Below, in pieces: positions 1 to 7,163 of a DNA stretch of 16,044 bases; the first letter of the stretch is position 1, and every line of letters begins with the position of its first letter. The stretch covers positions 1 through 16,044 of the forward strand of contig NZCQ01000016.1 of assembly GCA_002688335.1 (NCBI GenBank). Direction: 5' to 3'. The notes under the pieces are model-generated. The model had not been told where the DNA came from, made no database searches, and saw only the letters and a list, made by a program, of their open reading frames with translations. Made by a program: the position numbers and the translations under genes. The DNA is from Candidatus Pacearchaeota archaeon. GTDB lineage: Archaea; Nanobdellota; Nanobdellia; Pacearchaeales; GW2011-AR1.

Positions 1-1
1 C

Positions 2-382
2 CTACTCAATGAAATTGGAATAAGTGGAATAAAAAATGCAAATATTACAAAAAAGAATCTAAAACCATATATTGATTCAACAAATGAAAAAATTAAATTA
101 CTAAACAAAGCTATAAACGAATCTCAAGATAAGATCCATGATAGGATTATTTATACTCTTGTTCTAAGAATAAGAACCCTTTTAATTATAAGAAGATTAA
201 AAGAAAATAAATCAACCAAAAATAGTGAATTAATAAAAATAATAAACAATATTTCAAAAGATGCTTACAATCGATACCTAGAAGTGAAAATGGAAAAAAT
301 GGAAAAAATGGTTATTAGCAAAAAAGAAGCCAATAACTTACTTAATTACCTTAAAAAACAACTAAAAAGATTAAAAACCTGA
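2..382 (+). CDS. C-terminal part of an unidentified helical, Lys-rich protein (5' end outside window)
   Basis: An open frame enters from the left edge and stops at TGA 380-382, giving 126 residues with no start needed inside the window. The fragment is rich in Lys, Asn, Ile and Glu and looks all-helical. Near the end it has a short repeat, EVKMEKMEKM, and it finishes in a basic helix (LLNYLKKQLKRLKT). Similar helical tails with an AYxRYLxVK-like stretch occur, as far as I recall, behind nucleotidyltransferase domains of DPANN archaea, but the diagnostic N-terminal part is missing, so I assign no function. It converges on gyrA; a T-rich stretch follows its stop. Confidence 0.7.
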   Translation, partial: LLNEIGISGIKNANITKKNLKPYIDSTNEKIKLLNKAINESQDKIHDRIIYTLVLRIRTLLIIRRLKENKSTKNSELIKIINNISKDAYNRYLEVKMEKMEKMVISKKEANNLLNYLKKQLKRLKT

Positions 383-390
383 TTTTTATT
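381..390 (+). terminator. T-rich tract after the first gene
   Basis: GATTTTTATT overlaps and follows the TGA stop. Archaeal RNA polymerase terminates on U-rich tracts without needing a hairpin, so this could end the plus-strand transcript. It is short, so support is modest. Confidence 0.3.
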
Positions 391-452
391 CCTTCAACTG
401 GGTCAATACCCTGGAACTTGCTCTGAGGGTGTGGGGCGCATTAAGTTGAAGG
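391..452 (+). ncRNA. GC-rich stem-loop island, candidate small structured RNA
   Basis: Nine bases, CCTTCAACT (391-399), pair perfectly with AGTTGAAGG (444-452). Inside, ATACCCT (406-412) can pair with AGGGTGT (426-432, one G-T wobble), leaving a two-sided internal loop of about 6 and 11 nt and an apical loop GGAACTTGCTCTG. Lower stem, unpaired pocket and upper stem with a GGA/TGA apex resemble an archaeal H/ACA guide RNA, but the apical kink-turn is imperfect (two-base bulge) and no clear ACA box follows the lower stem (TTAAAATA instead). The island stands out as GC-rich in an AT-rich genome and lies between two convergent 3' ends. The minus strand folds equally well, so it might instead be a gyrA 3' structure. 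Strand and class are inference. Confidence 0.35.
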
Positions 453-460
453 TTAAAATA

Positions 461-501
461 CCCCCGCAGTTTGCTGCGAAGTGAGTATAGCGAACGATGG
501 G
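461..501. repeat. Hairpin with GCGAA direct repeats; possible dispersed intergenic element
   Basis: CGCAG (465-469) pairs with CTGCG (474-478) around a TTTG loop. GCGAA occurs at 476-480 and again at 490-494, and CCC (461-463) could close with GGG (499-501). The bases are GC-richer than the surroundings and do not belong to either neighbouring gene. Read on the minus strand it lies just after the gyrA stop and could act as a 3' hairpin. Whether it recurs in the genome cannot be seen from this window. Confidence 0.3.
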
Positions 502-505
502 ATTC

Positions 506-3112
506 TTATTTCAAACTTTTCTGCCCGTTTTCCTCATTCCCCTTCTCACTAATCTCTTTCTCTTTTCCTTCATCCAATCTAGCAATATCAACAACTCTAT
601 CTCCACTTCCAAGTTTTATTATCCTAACACCGCTTGTCGCACGCCCCATTACTCGAATATCTTTCACACTCGTTCTTATTACAATCCCTTTCTTTGTTGA
701 AACAACAAACTTATCTTTATCTGCCGCCTCAATTGTACTTACAACTTCTCCGGTTTTCTCACCAACCTTCAAATTAATCACCCCTTTCCCCGCCCGACCA
801 GTCAACCTATAATCATCAATCTTGCTTCTCTTCCCATATCCCCTCTCAGTTATTGTTAATATCGATAGCATCTTATCTTCAACTATCTCCATACTCACAA
901 CCTTATCCTTACTATCCATCTTAATTCCAGTCACACCATAACTAGCCCTGCCCATATTTCTAACTTCATCAGAATTAAACCTTATTGCTTGACCTTTCAT
1001 AGTCATAAGCATTACTTCTTGTTTATCCTTAACCTTTTTAACTCCAACAACCATATCCGAATTATCTGCAGGCAAATTAATAATCCTAACTCCTGAATTT
1101 CTAGGTTTAGAAAACAAATCTAGTTTAATCTTCTTAACCATTCCTTTCTCAGTAGCCATAAATAAATAATCTTCAAACTCTTTAACTGCTATAACACTCG
1201 TTACTCTATCATCTTTAATATTAAGTAAATTAATTATAGCCTGCCCTTTCCCATATCTTTGTGTCTCAGGAACTTTGTATGCCTTAAGCCAAAATAATCT
1301 TCCACGTTCAGTAAATAACAACAAATGATCATGAGTTGAACAAGTAATAAGTTCCTTAACAAAATCTTCCGTGGATAATTCAGCCCCAATAACCCCTCGC
1401 CCCCCACGTTTTTGTTCGTTATATGCTTTAAATGGCATTCTCTTAATATAGCCTTTCTCAGTTATAGTAATAATCACATCCTTTTTCTGAACTAAATCTT
1501 TTTCATCAATATCTTTCACAGATCGTATTATTCTACTACGTCGAGGATCACCATATGTTTTTTTAAGCTCTTCAAGGTCGCGTCTAATCAACTTCAGAAT
1601 TTCCTTCTCGTCCCCAAGTATTTTCTTAAGTTTAACAATTAATTCCTTAAGATCGCATTCTTCTTTTTGTAATTTCTCGCGTTCAAGTGCTGTTAATTGT
1701 CTTAAGGTTATCTCAAGTATAGCTTCGGCCTGCTTCTCACTTAATTTAAATTTCTTTATTAAATTTTCTTTCGCTTCCGCTGAACCATTACTCTTCTTAA
1801 TAGTCTCAATTATTTTATCAATACTTTTTTGTGCAAGTAACAATCCCAAGACAATATGAAGTCTCTTCTCAGCCTTGTCCAAATCAAACTCTGTTCGTTT
1901 ACGAATAACTTTTTGTCTAAACTTAATATATGAATCAATCATTCCACGCAAACCAAAAGTTTTTGGAACTCCACCTTCAAGTGCAACTAAAACCGCATCA
2001 AACCGACTCTGAAGTTTCGTTGATTTAAACAAACGATTAATTGTAAACTGACTATTCGCTCCTTTTTTAAGTTCAATTACCACGCGAATATTTCCCTTAG
2101 CCGATTCATCACGAATATCACTAACCTCGGTTAGTTTTTTATCACGAACAAGCTCAGCAATTTGCATAACAAGACTTGACTTATTCACTTGATAAGGAAT
2201 TTCAGTAATTATGATGGACTCCTTCCCTTTTTTCTCCTCAGTCTTAACTTTTCCTCGCACCACAAATCCAGCCCGTCCAGTTTTATATAACTCCTCAAGA
2301 TTCTCACCAACTATCTGCCCACCAGTTGGCAAGTCAGGACCTTTGATTATCTCCATCAATTCATCAAGTCCTATTTTTGGTTTATTAATCACAGAAATAA
2401 TCCCATCACATACCTCATTTAAATTATGAGGGGGGATATTTGTTGTCATTCCAACTGCAATTCCTGTTGCTCCATTAATTAATAAGTTTGGAACTTTTCC
2501 AGGTAATACAAGTGGCTCATTCACCGAATTATCGAAGTTTGGAACGAATTTTATTGTTTCTTTGTCGATATCTGTTAAAAGCTCGGTTGAAAGTTTTGCA
2601 AGTTTTGCTTCAGTATATCTGCTTGCACCCGCACTATCTCCATCAATTGATCCAAAATTTCCCTGACCCTTTACAAGAGGATAACGAAGAGAGAAATCCT
2701 GTGCCATTCGAACCATTGAATCATATATTGCCATGTCTCCATGAGGATGAAATTTACCCATAACATCTCCCACAATTCTTGCCGATTTTTTAGTCGAACC
2801 TTTCTCAAGCCCCATTAGTTTCATTGCGTAAAGAATTCTACGATGAACTGGTTTGAGCCCATCCTCAATAGATGGTAACGCACGAGTAACAATGACACTC
2901 ATTGCATAATCAATATAACTTCGCTTCATTTCACGAGTTATCTCACGATTAATTACGCGATCCTCATCAATATCTTTTAAGTTGAGTTCTTCTTTCTCAA
3001 GTCTTTCAACTTCAATCTTACCATTTCCATTCTCTTCATCAGCATCTCCTGTGCCATCAGCAGCCATTTCTGCTTGTTCTTCAGGATTGACTTTTTCTTC
3101 TGCCATTCTCAC
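506..3112 (-). CDS. gyrA: DNA gyrase subunit A
   Basis: Breakage-reunion and DNA-wrapping subunit of gyrase, which with GyrB introduces negative supercoils using ATP. The protein is 868 residues from GTG 3112. Residues 1-50 are an acidic extension absent from typical bacterial GyrA. The winged-helix core follows, with HPHGD (122-126), [11 protein letters not shown] (149-159) and the catalytic Tyr166 in [11 protein letters not shown] coiled-coil arm lies around 400-520. The gyrase box QKRGGRG (567-573) opens the C-terminal beta-pinwheel and identifies gyrase rather than topoisomerase IV. The GTG start overlaps the gyrB stop as GTGA, and GAGGTG lies 5 nt upstream; the alternative ATG at 3106 would remove two residues. 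The residue matching E. coli Ser83 is Met127, while Asp87 is kept (Asp131). Archaeal gyrases are generally regarded as acquired from bacteria. Confidence 0.97.
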   Translation of the reverse strand: MRMAEEKVNPEEQAEMAADGTGDADEENGNGKIEVERLEKEELNLKDIDEDRVINREITREMKRSYIDYAMSVIVTRALPSIEDGLKPVHRRILYAMKLMGLEKGSTKKSARIVGDVMGKFHPHGDMAIYDSMVRMAQDFSLRYPLVKGQGNFGSIDGDSAGASRYTEAKLAKLSTELLTDIDKETIKFVPNFDNSVNEPLVLPGKVPNLLINGATGIAVGMTTNIPPHNLNEVCDGIISVINKPKIGLDELMEIIKGPDLPTGGQIVGENLEELYKTGRAGFVVRGKVKTEEKKGKESIIITEIPYQVNKSSLVMQIAELVRDKKLTEVSDIRDESAKGNIRVVIELKKGANSQFTINRLFKSTKLQSRFDAVLVALEGGVPKTFGLRGMIDSYIKFRQKVIRKRTEFDLDKAEKRLHIVLGLLLAQKSIDKIIETIKKSNGSAEAKENLIKKFKLSEKQAEAILEITLRQLTALEREKLQKEECDLKELIVKLKKILGDEKEILKLIRRDLEELKKTYGDPRRSRIIRSVKDIDEKDLVQKKDVIITITEKGYIKRMPFKAYNEQKRGGRGVIGAELSTEDFVKELITCSTHDHLLLFTERGRLFWLKAYKVPETQRYGKGQAIINLLNIKDDRVTSVIAVKEFEDYLFMATEKGMVKKIKLDLFSKPRNSGVRIINLPADNSDMVVGVKKVKDKQEVMLMTMKGQAIRFNSDEVRNMGRASYGVTGIKMDSKDKVVSMEIVEDKMLSILTITERGYGKRSKIDDYRLTGRAGKGVINLKVGEKTGEVVSTIEAADKDKFVVSTKKGIVIRTSVKDIRVMGRATSGVRIIKLGSGDRVVDIARLDEGKEKEISEKGNEENGQKSLK

Positions 3113-4989
3113 ATATCCACCTCAGCAATATCTGCATTTACTTCAATAAATTTCCGTCGTGGACCAACAACATCCCCCATAAGCATTGTAAATACTTCAT
3201 CAGCCAGGACTGCGTCTTCAATTTTGACTTTCTTTAAAATTCTTTTTTTCGGATCAAGAGTAGTATCCCAAAGCTGTTGCGGATTCATCTCACTCAATCC
3301 CTTAAATCGAGTCACCTCGCTCTTTCCAACTTTTTCAATAGTTTTTTTAAGTTCTTCCTCATTATACACATAATAATCTTTCTTCTTCCTAATTCGATAC
3401 AGAGGAGGTACTGCAATAAACAAGTTCCCATTTTCAATGAGTTCTGGCAAATATCTATAAAAAAACGTTAAAAGAAGTGTTGTAATATGTTGTCCATCAA
3501 CATCTGCATCACTTAATATGACAACTCGCCCATACCTTAATTTACTTATATCAAAATTTTCACGAACGCCAGTTCCAATTGCAGTGATTAAATTAGTTAT
3601 TCCCTCATGACTAAGTGCCTTTGTTGGGTTTGCTTTCTCAACATTAATAGTCTTTCCTTTCATGGGCAGTATTGCCTGAAATTCTTTATCTCGTCCCATT
3701 TTTGCCGAACCGCCGGCGGAATCGCCTTCAACTATGTACAACTCCGTATTATCAGTTTTCTTACTTGAACAATCTGCAAGTTTTCCAGGCAATCCTCCAA
3801 ACCCAATCACATTCTTCCTCCTAACTAAATCTCTAGCCTTCTTAGCAGCTTCACGAGCCTTAGCACTAGCCACAACTTTCTGAGCAATTTTATTTGCAAT
3901 CGTAGGATTCTCTTCTAAAAACTCAGTAAGTGCAAGGTGAGCCATACTATCAACAATCCCTTTCATCTCACTATTTCCTAACTTAGTTTTAGTCTGTCCC
4001 TCAAACTGAGGATCTCTCATCTTAATATTAATAATAGCAGTAAGTCCTTCCCGAGTATCATCCCCGCTCAACTTCCCACCCTTAAGCAAACCTTTTTTAG
4101 CAATATAGTCATTAACAGCTCTTGTCAAAGCAGTCTTAAAACCAGAAACATGAGTCCCGCCCTCAGTAGTATTAATAATATTCACAAACCCAAAGATACT
4201 CTCATTATATCCATCATTATACTGAACAACAACTTCAACTATTGTATCATCTTCCTGCCTCTTAAAATAAATTGGCTTATGCAAAACAGTTTTAGATTTA
4301 TTTATATGTTGAACAAAATCAACCAATCCTCCTTCATAATGAAAAATTTCTTTCTTATCATTTCTCTTATCCTCTAAAGTTATCTTGACGGGATTCAAAA
4401 AAGCTATCTCCTGCAACCTCTTCCTCAAAACAGCAAAATCAAATTCAACAGTGGAGAAAATATCTGGATCAGGGATAAAATTAATCTCTGTACCTGTTTC
4501 TTTGCCTGCCTTTCCAACAACTTTCATCGCATATTTAGGCTTACCAACACTATACTCTTGCTGATAAATCTTACCATCTCTTCTAACAACTGCCTTCAAA
4601 CGACTAGACAAAGCATTAACAACACTTATACCAACCCCATGTAAACCTCCAGAAATCGCATAAGCACTCTTCTCAAACTTCCCCCCAGCATGCAATTTAG
4701 TTAAAGCAATCTCTAAAGCAGGCTTTTTATACTGAGCATGCATGTCAACAGGAATCCCCCTACCATCGTCCTTGACAGTCAAACTACCATCTTTGTTTAT
4801 AATAACCAAAACATTCTTACAAAATCCCGCTAATGACTCATCAACACTATTATCAACAACCTCATAAACTAAATGATGTAAACCATCCTTACCAGTTCCA
4901 CCTATATACATCGAAGGGCGTTTTTGCACCGCCTCCAAACCCTCAAGTACCTTTATGTTCTCAGCATTATAGTCATTTTTTGCTGCCAT
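3109..4989 (-). CDS. gyrB: DNA gyrase subunit B
   Basis: ATPase and TOPRIM subunit of gyrase, 626 residues from ATG 4989. The ATP-binding GHKL fold shows EVVDNSVDE near residue 43, DDGRGIP (74-80) and GGLHGVG (114-120). The transducer domain has the QTKTKLG loop (332-338) whose Lys contacts the ATP phosphate. The TOPRIM domain has EGDSAGGS (421-428) and DADVDG (494-499) for Mg2+, and the C-terminal part has RFKGLSEM. Length is that of GyrB without the large insert of enterobacterial proteins. An in-frame TTG at 4998 would add three residues, but [12 protein letters not shown] fits the usual GyrB start. The stop overlaps the gyrA GTG by four bases, so the two subunits are coupled and probably made in equal amounts. 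Confidence 0.97.
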   Translation of the reverse strand: MAAKNDYNAENIKVLEGLEAVQKRPSMYIGGTGKDGLHHLVYEVVDNSVDESLAGFCKNVLVIINKDGSLTVKDDGRGIPVDMHAQYKKPALEIALTKLHAGGKFEKSAYAISGGLHGVGISVVNALSSRLKAVVRRDGKIYQQEYSVGKPKYAMKVVGKAGKETGTEINFIPDPDIFSTVEFDFAVLRKRLQEIAFLNPVKITLEDKRNDKKEIFHYEGGLVDFVQHINKSKTVLHKPIYFKRQEDDTIVEVVVQYNDGYNESIFGFVNIINTTEGGTHVSGFKTALTRAVNDYIAKKGLLKGGKLSGDDTREGLTAIINIKMRDPQFEGQTKTKLGNSEMKGIVDSMAHLALTEFLEENPTIANKIAQKVVASAKAREAAKKARDLVRRKNVIGFGGLPGKLADCSSKKTDNTELYIVEGDSAGGSAKMGRDKEFQAILPMKGKTINVEKANPTKALSHEGITNLITAIGTGVRENFDISKLRYGRVVILSDADVDGQHITTLLLTFFYRYLPELIENGNLFIAVPPLYRIRKKKDYYVYNEEELKKTIEKVGKSEVTRFKGLSEMNPQQLWDTTLDPKKRILKKVKIEDAVLADEVFTMLMGDVVGPRRKFIEVNADIAEVDM

Positions 4990-5050
4990 ATTCTTCAATT
5001 CTCATTCATTTCTATTAAACAAAATTAGACAGTTTTAACTAACCTCTAAG

Positions 5051-5060
5051 TTATTTTTAA
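5051..5060 (-). promoter_or_regulatory. Possible TATA box of gyrBA
   Basis: TTAAAAATAA on the minus strand lies about 66 nt before the gyrB ATG and would give a leader of roughly 40 nt. A second candidate, TATAAAT at 5087-5093, would give a leader of about 70 nt. I cannot decide between them from sequence alone. Confidence 0.3.
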
Positions 5061-5062
5061 GT

Positions 5063-5081
5063 AATTTCCAAGCTAGAAATT
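5063..5081. promoter_or_regulatory. Inverted repeat AATTTC-N7-GAAATT, possible operator upstream of gyrBA
   Basis: Two perfect 6-bp half-sites are separated by CAAGCTA. The site lies between the two candidate TATA boxes of gyrBA. If the upstream TATA (5087-5093) is used, transcription would start at or beside this site, as expected for an operator. Short AT-rich palindromes are common by chance here. Confidence 0.25.
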
Positions 5082-5152
5082 GACTAATTTATACCAAAAT
5101 TAATACATTTCACTTTAAAAACCTTTCCCCCACCTTTTTCCATTTTACCGTC

Positions 5153-5171
5153 GATAAAACTAATCTTTATC
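5153..5171. other. Inverted repeat GATAAA-N7-TTTATC after rpl24e
   Basis: GATAAA (5153-5158) and TTTATC (5166-5171) flank ACTAATC, about 35 nt past the rpl24e stop on the minus strand. It could be a weak 3' hairpin of the ribosomal transcript, but no T-run follows on that strand, so a terminator role is doubtful. Confidence 0.2.
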
Positions 5172-5205
5172 AAAACAGATAGGGATTAAACTCAAACGCC
5201 AATAA

Positions 5206-5481
5206 CTACTTCTTAGCAGCCCTCTTCTCACTCTTTTTTTCCTCAATTTTTTCCCTTTCCTTATCAGCCAAAACAGCCCTCTTCGCTTTCTCTTTGTCCT
5301 CTCTAATCTTCCTCATGTCCTCTCTCTTCCTAATCCAATTAACTTTCTTAGGATCTCTTCCAAGATTAGCATTATTCCTACATTTACTAGAACAATAGCT
5401 TAAAGTCCTTCCATCATTAGTAAAAATAACCACTCCCTTATGTTCAGAATAATTCTTCTTACAAAAACTACACGTTGCCAT
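5206..5481 (-). CDS. rpl24e: 50S ribosomal protein L24e
   Basis: Archaeal/eukaryotic-type large-subunit protein, 91 residues from ATG 5481. The zinc ribbon has Cys4, Cys7, Cys30 and Cys34 in the pattern CSFC...CSSKC, followed by the family signature DPKKVNWIRK. Archaeal L24e usually ends about residue 60; this one continues with about 35 charged Lys/Glu/Arg residues predicted as a helix, ending in EKRAAKK. ATG 5481 lies one base after the rps28e stop; the in-frame GTG at 5490 overlaps that stop and would put three residues before the conserved MATCSFC. It is the last gene of the rpl7ae-rps28e-rpl24e group. In many archaea ndk and infB follow; here gyrBA does. Confidence 0.95.
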   Translation of the reverse strand: MATCSFCKKNYSEHKGVVIFTNDGRTLSYCSSKCRNNANLGRDPKKVNWIRKREDMRKIREDKEKAKRAVLADKEREKIEEKKSEKRAAKK

Positions 5482-5482
5482 C

Positions 5483-5776
5483 TTAAGCACTACTCCTAGA
5501 ATATTTACCTTTAATTCTCCTAGCCTCTATCTGGGTTTCCCTAAGCATTAAAATATCCTTAGCCCTAACAGGCCCCTTAACATTCCTTCTCATAACCTTC
5601 CCCTTATCAAATCCCTGCAAGATCCTACACTTAACCTGAGTAACCTCTCCTTTAGCCCCTGTCCTTCCAACAATACTCTCAACAACAGCTGGAACTGCAG
5701 ATTCTGTTAACAAAGCGTCAGCGCCCTTAGCACCACTTCCCTTGCCTTCCTTAATCTTCTGCGTTTTACTTCCCAT
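5483..5776 (-). CDS. rps28e: 30S ribosomal protein S28e
   Basis: Small-subunit protein of archaea and eukaryotes with an OB-like beta-barrel near the mRNA exit region. It is 97 residues. The core is unmistakable: [19 protein letters not shown] (35-53), [17 protein letters not shown] (65-81), EARRI. Archaeal S28e is usually about 70 residues; here a Gly/Lys/Ala-rich extension of about 25 residues precedes the core and a short basic tail follows it. It begins 52 nt after the rpl7ae stop and ends one base before the rpl24e ATG, so it belongs to the same transcript. The 52-nt gap contains TTTTATAGG, which might give a secondary start, but I do not call a promoter. Confidence 0.95.
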   Translation of the reverse strand: MGSKTQKIKEGKGSGAKGADALLTESAVPAVVESIVGRTGAKGEVTQVKCRILQGFDKGKVMRRNVKGPVRAKDILMLRETQIEARRIKGKYSRSSA

Positions 5777-5828
5777 TTTAAAATTATTAATAACAAAACA
5801 CCGTTAACCTATAAAACATAGACCAAGT

Positions 5829-6152
5829 TTATTCCCCCTTACCTTGTTTAGCTTTCCAACCTTCAAAATCCTTATCTGCCTCTCCCAATTCAATAATAGC
5901 CACACTAGCACATCCAACACTCAATCCTGCAGAAATACCTAACTTTTCCTTTTTCTCAACCTCAACACAAGGAATATTTTTCTCCTTACAAAGCAAACTC
6001 AAATGCTGAACTATCTCCTTAGGTTCGACATCAGCACCATAAGCAACTAACTTAGCAGTCCCCCTCTCAATTGCCTTAGTGACCTCATTCGTACCCTTCT
6101 CTACCTTTCCAGTTTTCCTTGCCTTCTCAATTAATTCATATACACTATCCAT
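5829..6152 (-). CDS. rpl7ae: Ribosomal protein L7Ae, kink-turn binding protein
   Basis: L7Ae binds kink-turns in 23S rRNA, in C/D and H/ACA guide RNAs and, in many archaea, in RNase P RNA. The protein is 107 residues. The alpha-beta-alpha sandwich shows GTNEVTKAIERGTAKLV (20-36), which carries the RNA-contacting residues, ADVEPKEIVQHL, and the hydrophobic loop LSVGCASVAI (78-87), which reads the sheared G-A pairs. Homologues usually have LGVxxAAA-like residues in that loop, so SVGCAS is slightly divergent. The start follows a leader of about 45 nt with no ribosome-binding site near the ATG. The leader carries a kink-turn (6179-6197), the likely basis of feedback control. rps28e and rpl24e follow in the same direction. 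Confidence 0.95.
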   Translation of the reverse strand: MDSVYELIEKARKTGKVEKGTNEVTKAIERGTAKLVAYGADVEPKEIVQHLSLLCKEKNIPCVEVEKKEKLGISAGLSVGCASVAIIELGEADKDFEGWKAKQGKGE

Positions 6153-6178
6153 CTTACATTTAACAACTAAAGAAGAAA

Positions 6179-6197
6179 GCCTCCCATAGTCATTGGC
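6179..6197 (-). promoter_or_regulatory. Kink-turn hairpin in the rpl7ae 5' leader
   Basis: Read on the minus strand, GCC (6197-6195) pairs with GGC (6181-6179). After GCC come three unpaired bases AAT, then GA (6191-6190). Then comes a C-G pair closing a TATG loop, then the second GA (6183-6182) directly before GGC. C-stem, three-base bulge and tandem sheared G-A/A-G pairs are the kink-turn definition, here with a one-pair outer stem (kink-loop). The predicted transcript start, 25-27 nt after the TATA box, falls at about 6198, so the motif would form the very 5' end of the mRNA. Archaeal L7Ae is known to bind such motifs, including in its own mRNA leader; autoregulation here is inference. The hairpin also holds GGGAGG, an anti-16S-like sequence, and a possible six-codon ORF starting at ATG 6187. 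Confidence 0.6.
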
Positions 6198-6220
6198 ATA
6201 TCAGTATGATAAAAAAAGGG

Positions 6221-6228
6221 TTTATAAA
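6221..6228 (-). promoter_or_regulatory. TATA box of the rpl7ae-rps28e-rpl24e operon
   Basis: TTTATAAA is a canonical archaeal TATA box, with start expected near 6198 and a leader of about 45 nt. Three copies of AATGCA lie just upstream at about 6238-6255. Confidence 0.6.
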
Positions 6229-6237
6229 ACTTTCTTA

Positions 6238-6255
6238 TGCATTGCATTGTGCATT
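6238..6255 (-). repeat. Three AATGCA direct repeats upstream of the rpl7ae promoter
   Basis: On the minus strand the sequence AATGCACAATGCAATGCA holds three AATGCA units, spaced 7 and 5 bp start to start. It ends about 10 bp upstream of the TATA box, where an activator could touch the initiation complex. Function is unknown. Confidence 0.35.
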
Positions 6256-6310
6256 AAAAGGACCTTAGTCTTAAATAAAACCAAGGTTATTCAAATTTTG
6301 AGTTTCTAAA

Positions 6311-6326
6311 AGAATAATATTATTCT
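6311..6326. terminator. 16-bp perfect AT palindrome at the end of the LysE-family gene
   Basis: AGAATAATATTATTCT is a perfect palindrome that touches the first base of the TGA stop codon. On the minus strand it is followed by TTTT, so it may act as a weak transcription terminator between the exporter gene and rpl7ae. It could also be a protein-binding site. Confidence 0.3.
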
Positions 6327-6949
6327 CAATTCTTTAATATTTTTACTAGTCTTGTTCCTCCATATCCCACCAATACAATTCCCACCATTAAGTTCAATAT
6401 CTGAATTATAATTAATGGAATTGCGGCCTTTAGAAGAAAGAACAATAAAACCGATGCCCCCATAAATACAAGAGTTGCCGAGCCAACTGCTAATCCAAAT
6501 ACATATAGTTGTTTTTTAGTATAATTGTATTCAATAGCTTTAGCAGCAAATATGCTAGTAAAAAAAACAATGGTCATTGGACTAGATATCGTAAGAATAA
6601 AAACAGAAAGGAAACTTGCCAATAAATTCATTGAATTAATTTCAATACCTGCCGTAATACCCACACTCCACAGATCTTTAAGAATTAATCCTCCAAAAAC
6701 CATCAAAACAATTGAACTAATAATGCCAAATATCCTTTCGACTTTCTTTTTTTCAAGTAATTTACCAATTCCGAATATTGAAAGAGAAATATAGAAATAA
6801 TCCACGATTGTGACTGCCAAAACTGCTATGAGTCCATCAAAGATTGTTCTCTGCAATGCTAAATTTATAATATAGAAAAATACAGGGCCTATAGCAAGTT
6901 GGAGGAATAACCCCGTTATTAATCCATTCCTAAAAACTTTAAAGCTCAT
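6326..6949 (-). CDS. LysE/RhtB-family membrane exporter
   Basis: Predicted inner-membrane exporter of amino acids or similar small metabolites, 207 residues with about six transmembrane helices (roughly 7-30, 37-60, 70-92, 106-128, 145-170, 176-200). Family marks are the N-terminal NGLITGLFLQLAIGPVFFY, matching the Gly-rich GxxxGxxxAxGP start of LysE-type proteins. A loop SSPMTIVFF (121-129) occupies the place of the usual NPKxxLFF. The substrate cannot be read from sequence. It is separated from rpl7ae by 173 nt and from the upstream gene by 214 nt, so it is probably monocistronic. A TATA-like TTTTTATA centred 25 nt before the ATG points to leaderless transcription. Confidence 0.8.
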   Translation of the reverse strand: MSFKVFRNGLITGLFLQLAIGPVFFYIINLALQRTIFDGLIAVLAVTIVDYFYISLSIFGIGKLLEKKKVERIFGIISSIVLMVFGGLILKDLWSVGITAGIEINSMNLLASFLSVFILTISSPMTIVFFTSIFAAKAIEYNYTKKQLYVFGLAVGSATLVFMGASVLLFFLLKAAIPLIIIQILNLMVGIVLVGYGGTRLVKILKN

Positions 6950-6970
6950 TTTTAAATCTGGTTAAATGGC

Positions 6971-6978
6971 TATAAAAA
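6971..6978 (-). promoter_or_regulatory. TATA box of the LysE-family gene, leaderless
   Basis: TTTTTATA on the minus strand is centred 25 nt before the ATG at 6949, so transcription should begin at the start codon. A second candidate, TTATAA near 6990, would give a 15-20 nt leader. Confidence 0.45.
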
Positions 6979-7163
6979 TCTTTACGAATTTTATAAGACA
7001 CTTAATTATAGTTTGTAGTTTTGTTCATCATGATTCATTTCTTTAGATCCTGCTCATCTTAATCAAATCCAGCCATCTGTTTCTTCCCAATTCTAATTCA
7101 AGGATAATTAACTCACAAGAACAGCAATCAAAATATTTTAAAACCTCCTCAATTTAAAAAGAA
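6979..7163. other. Intergenic region without a supported gene
   Basis: The sequence is AT-rich. On the minus strand a GAGGAGG motif (about 7144-7150) leads into an open stretch of about 35 codons ending in RWLDLIKMSRI, but it has no usable start codon and a stop just before it. It might be the remains of a gene; I do not call it. Confidence 0.3.

Noticed and set aside
391..501. tRNA or CRISPR repeat in the GC-rich island
   Set aside because: No cloverleaf, no CCA-adjacent acceptor stem or T-loop GTTC signature, and no regularly spaced repeats.
471..812. Open frames on the plus strand opposite gyrA (also near 2211-2763 and 3074-3471)
   Set aside because: They are antisense shadows of gyrA and gyrB, have unnatural compositions and lack promoters or recognisable motifs.
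5085..5144. 19-codon minus-strand frame MEKGGGKVFKVK... upstream of gyrB
   Set aside because: No promoter or ribosome-binding site, very short and in the gyrBA upstream region; likely chance.
5482..5490. GTG start for L24e giving [10 protein letters not shown]
   Set aside because: It overlaps the rps28e end, and the family starts at the ATG before ATCSFC.
6167..6187. Six-codon ORF (MGGFLL) in the rpl7ae leader
   Set aside because: Not called as a gene. Its ATG lies in the kink-turn loop, and its GGGAGG is explained by the hairpin; it may be incidental.
7016..7163. C/D box guide RNA (minus strand has ATGATGA and AGATGAG)
   Set aside because: No CTGA box D at a suitable distance and no terminal stem.
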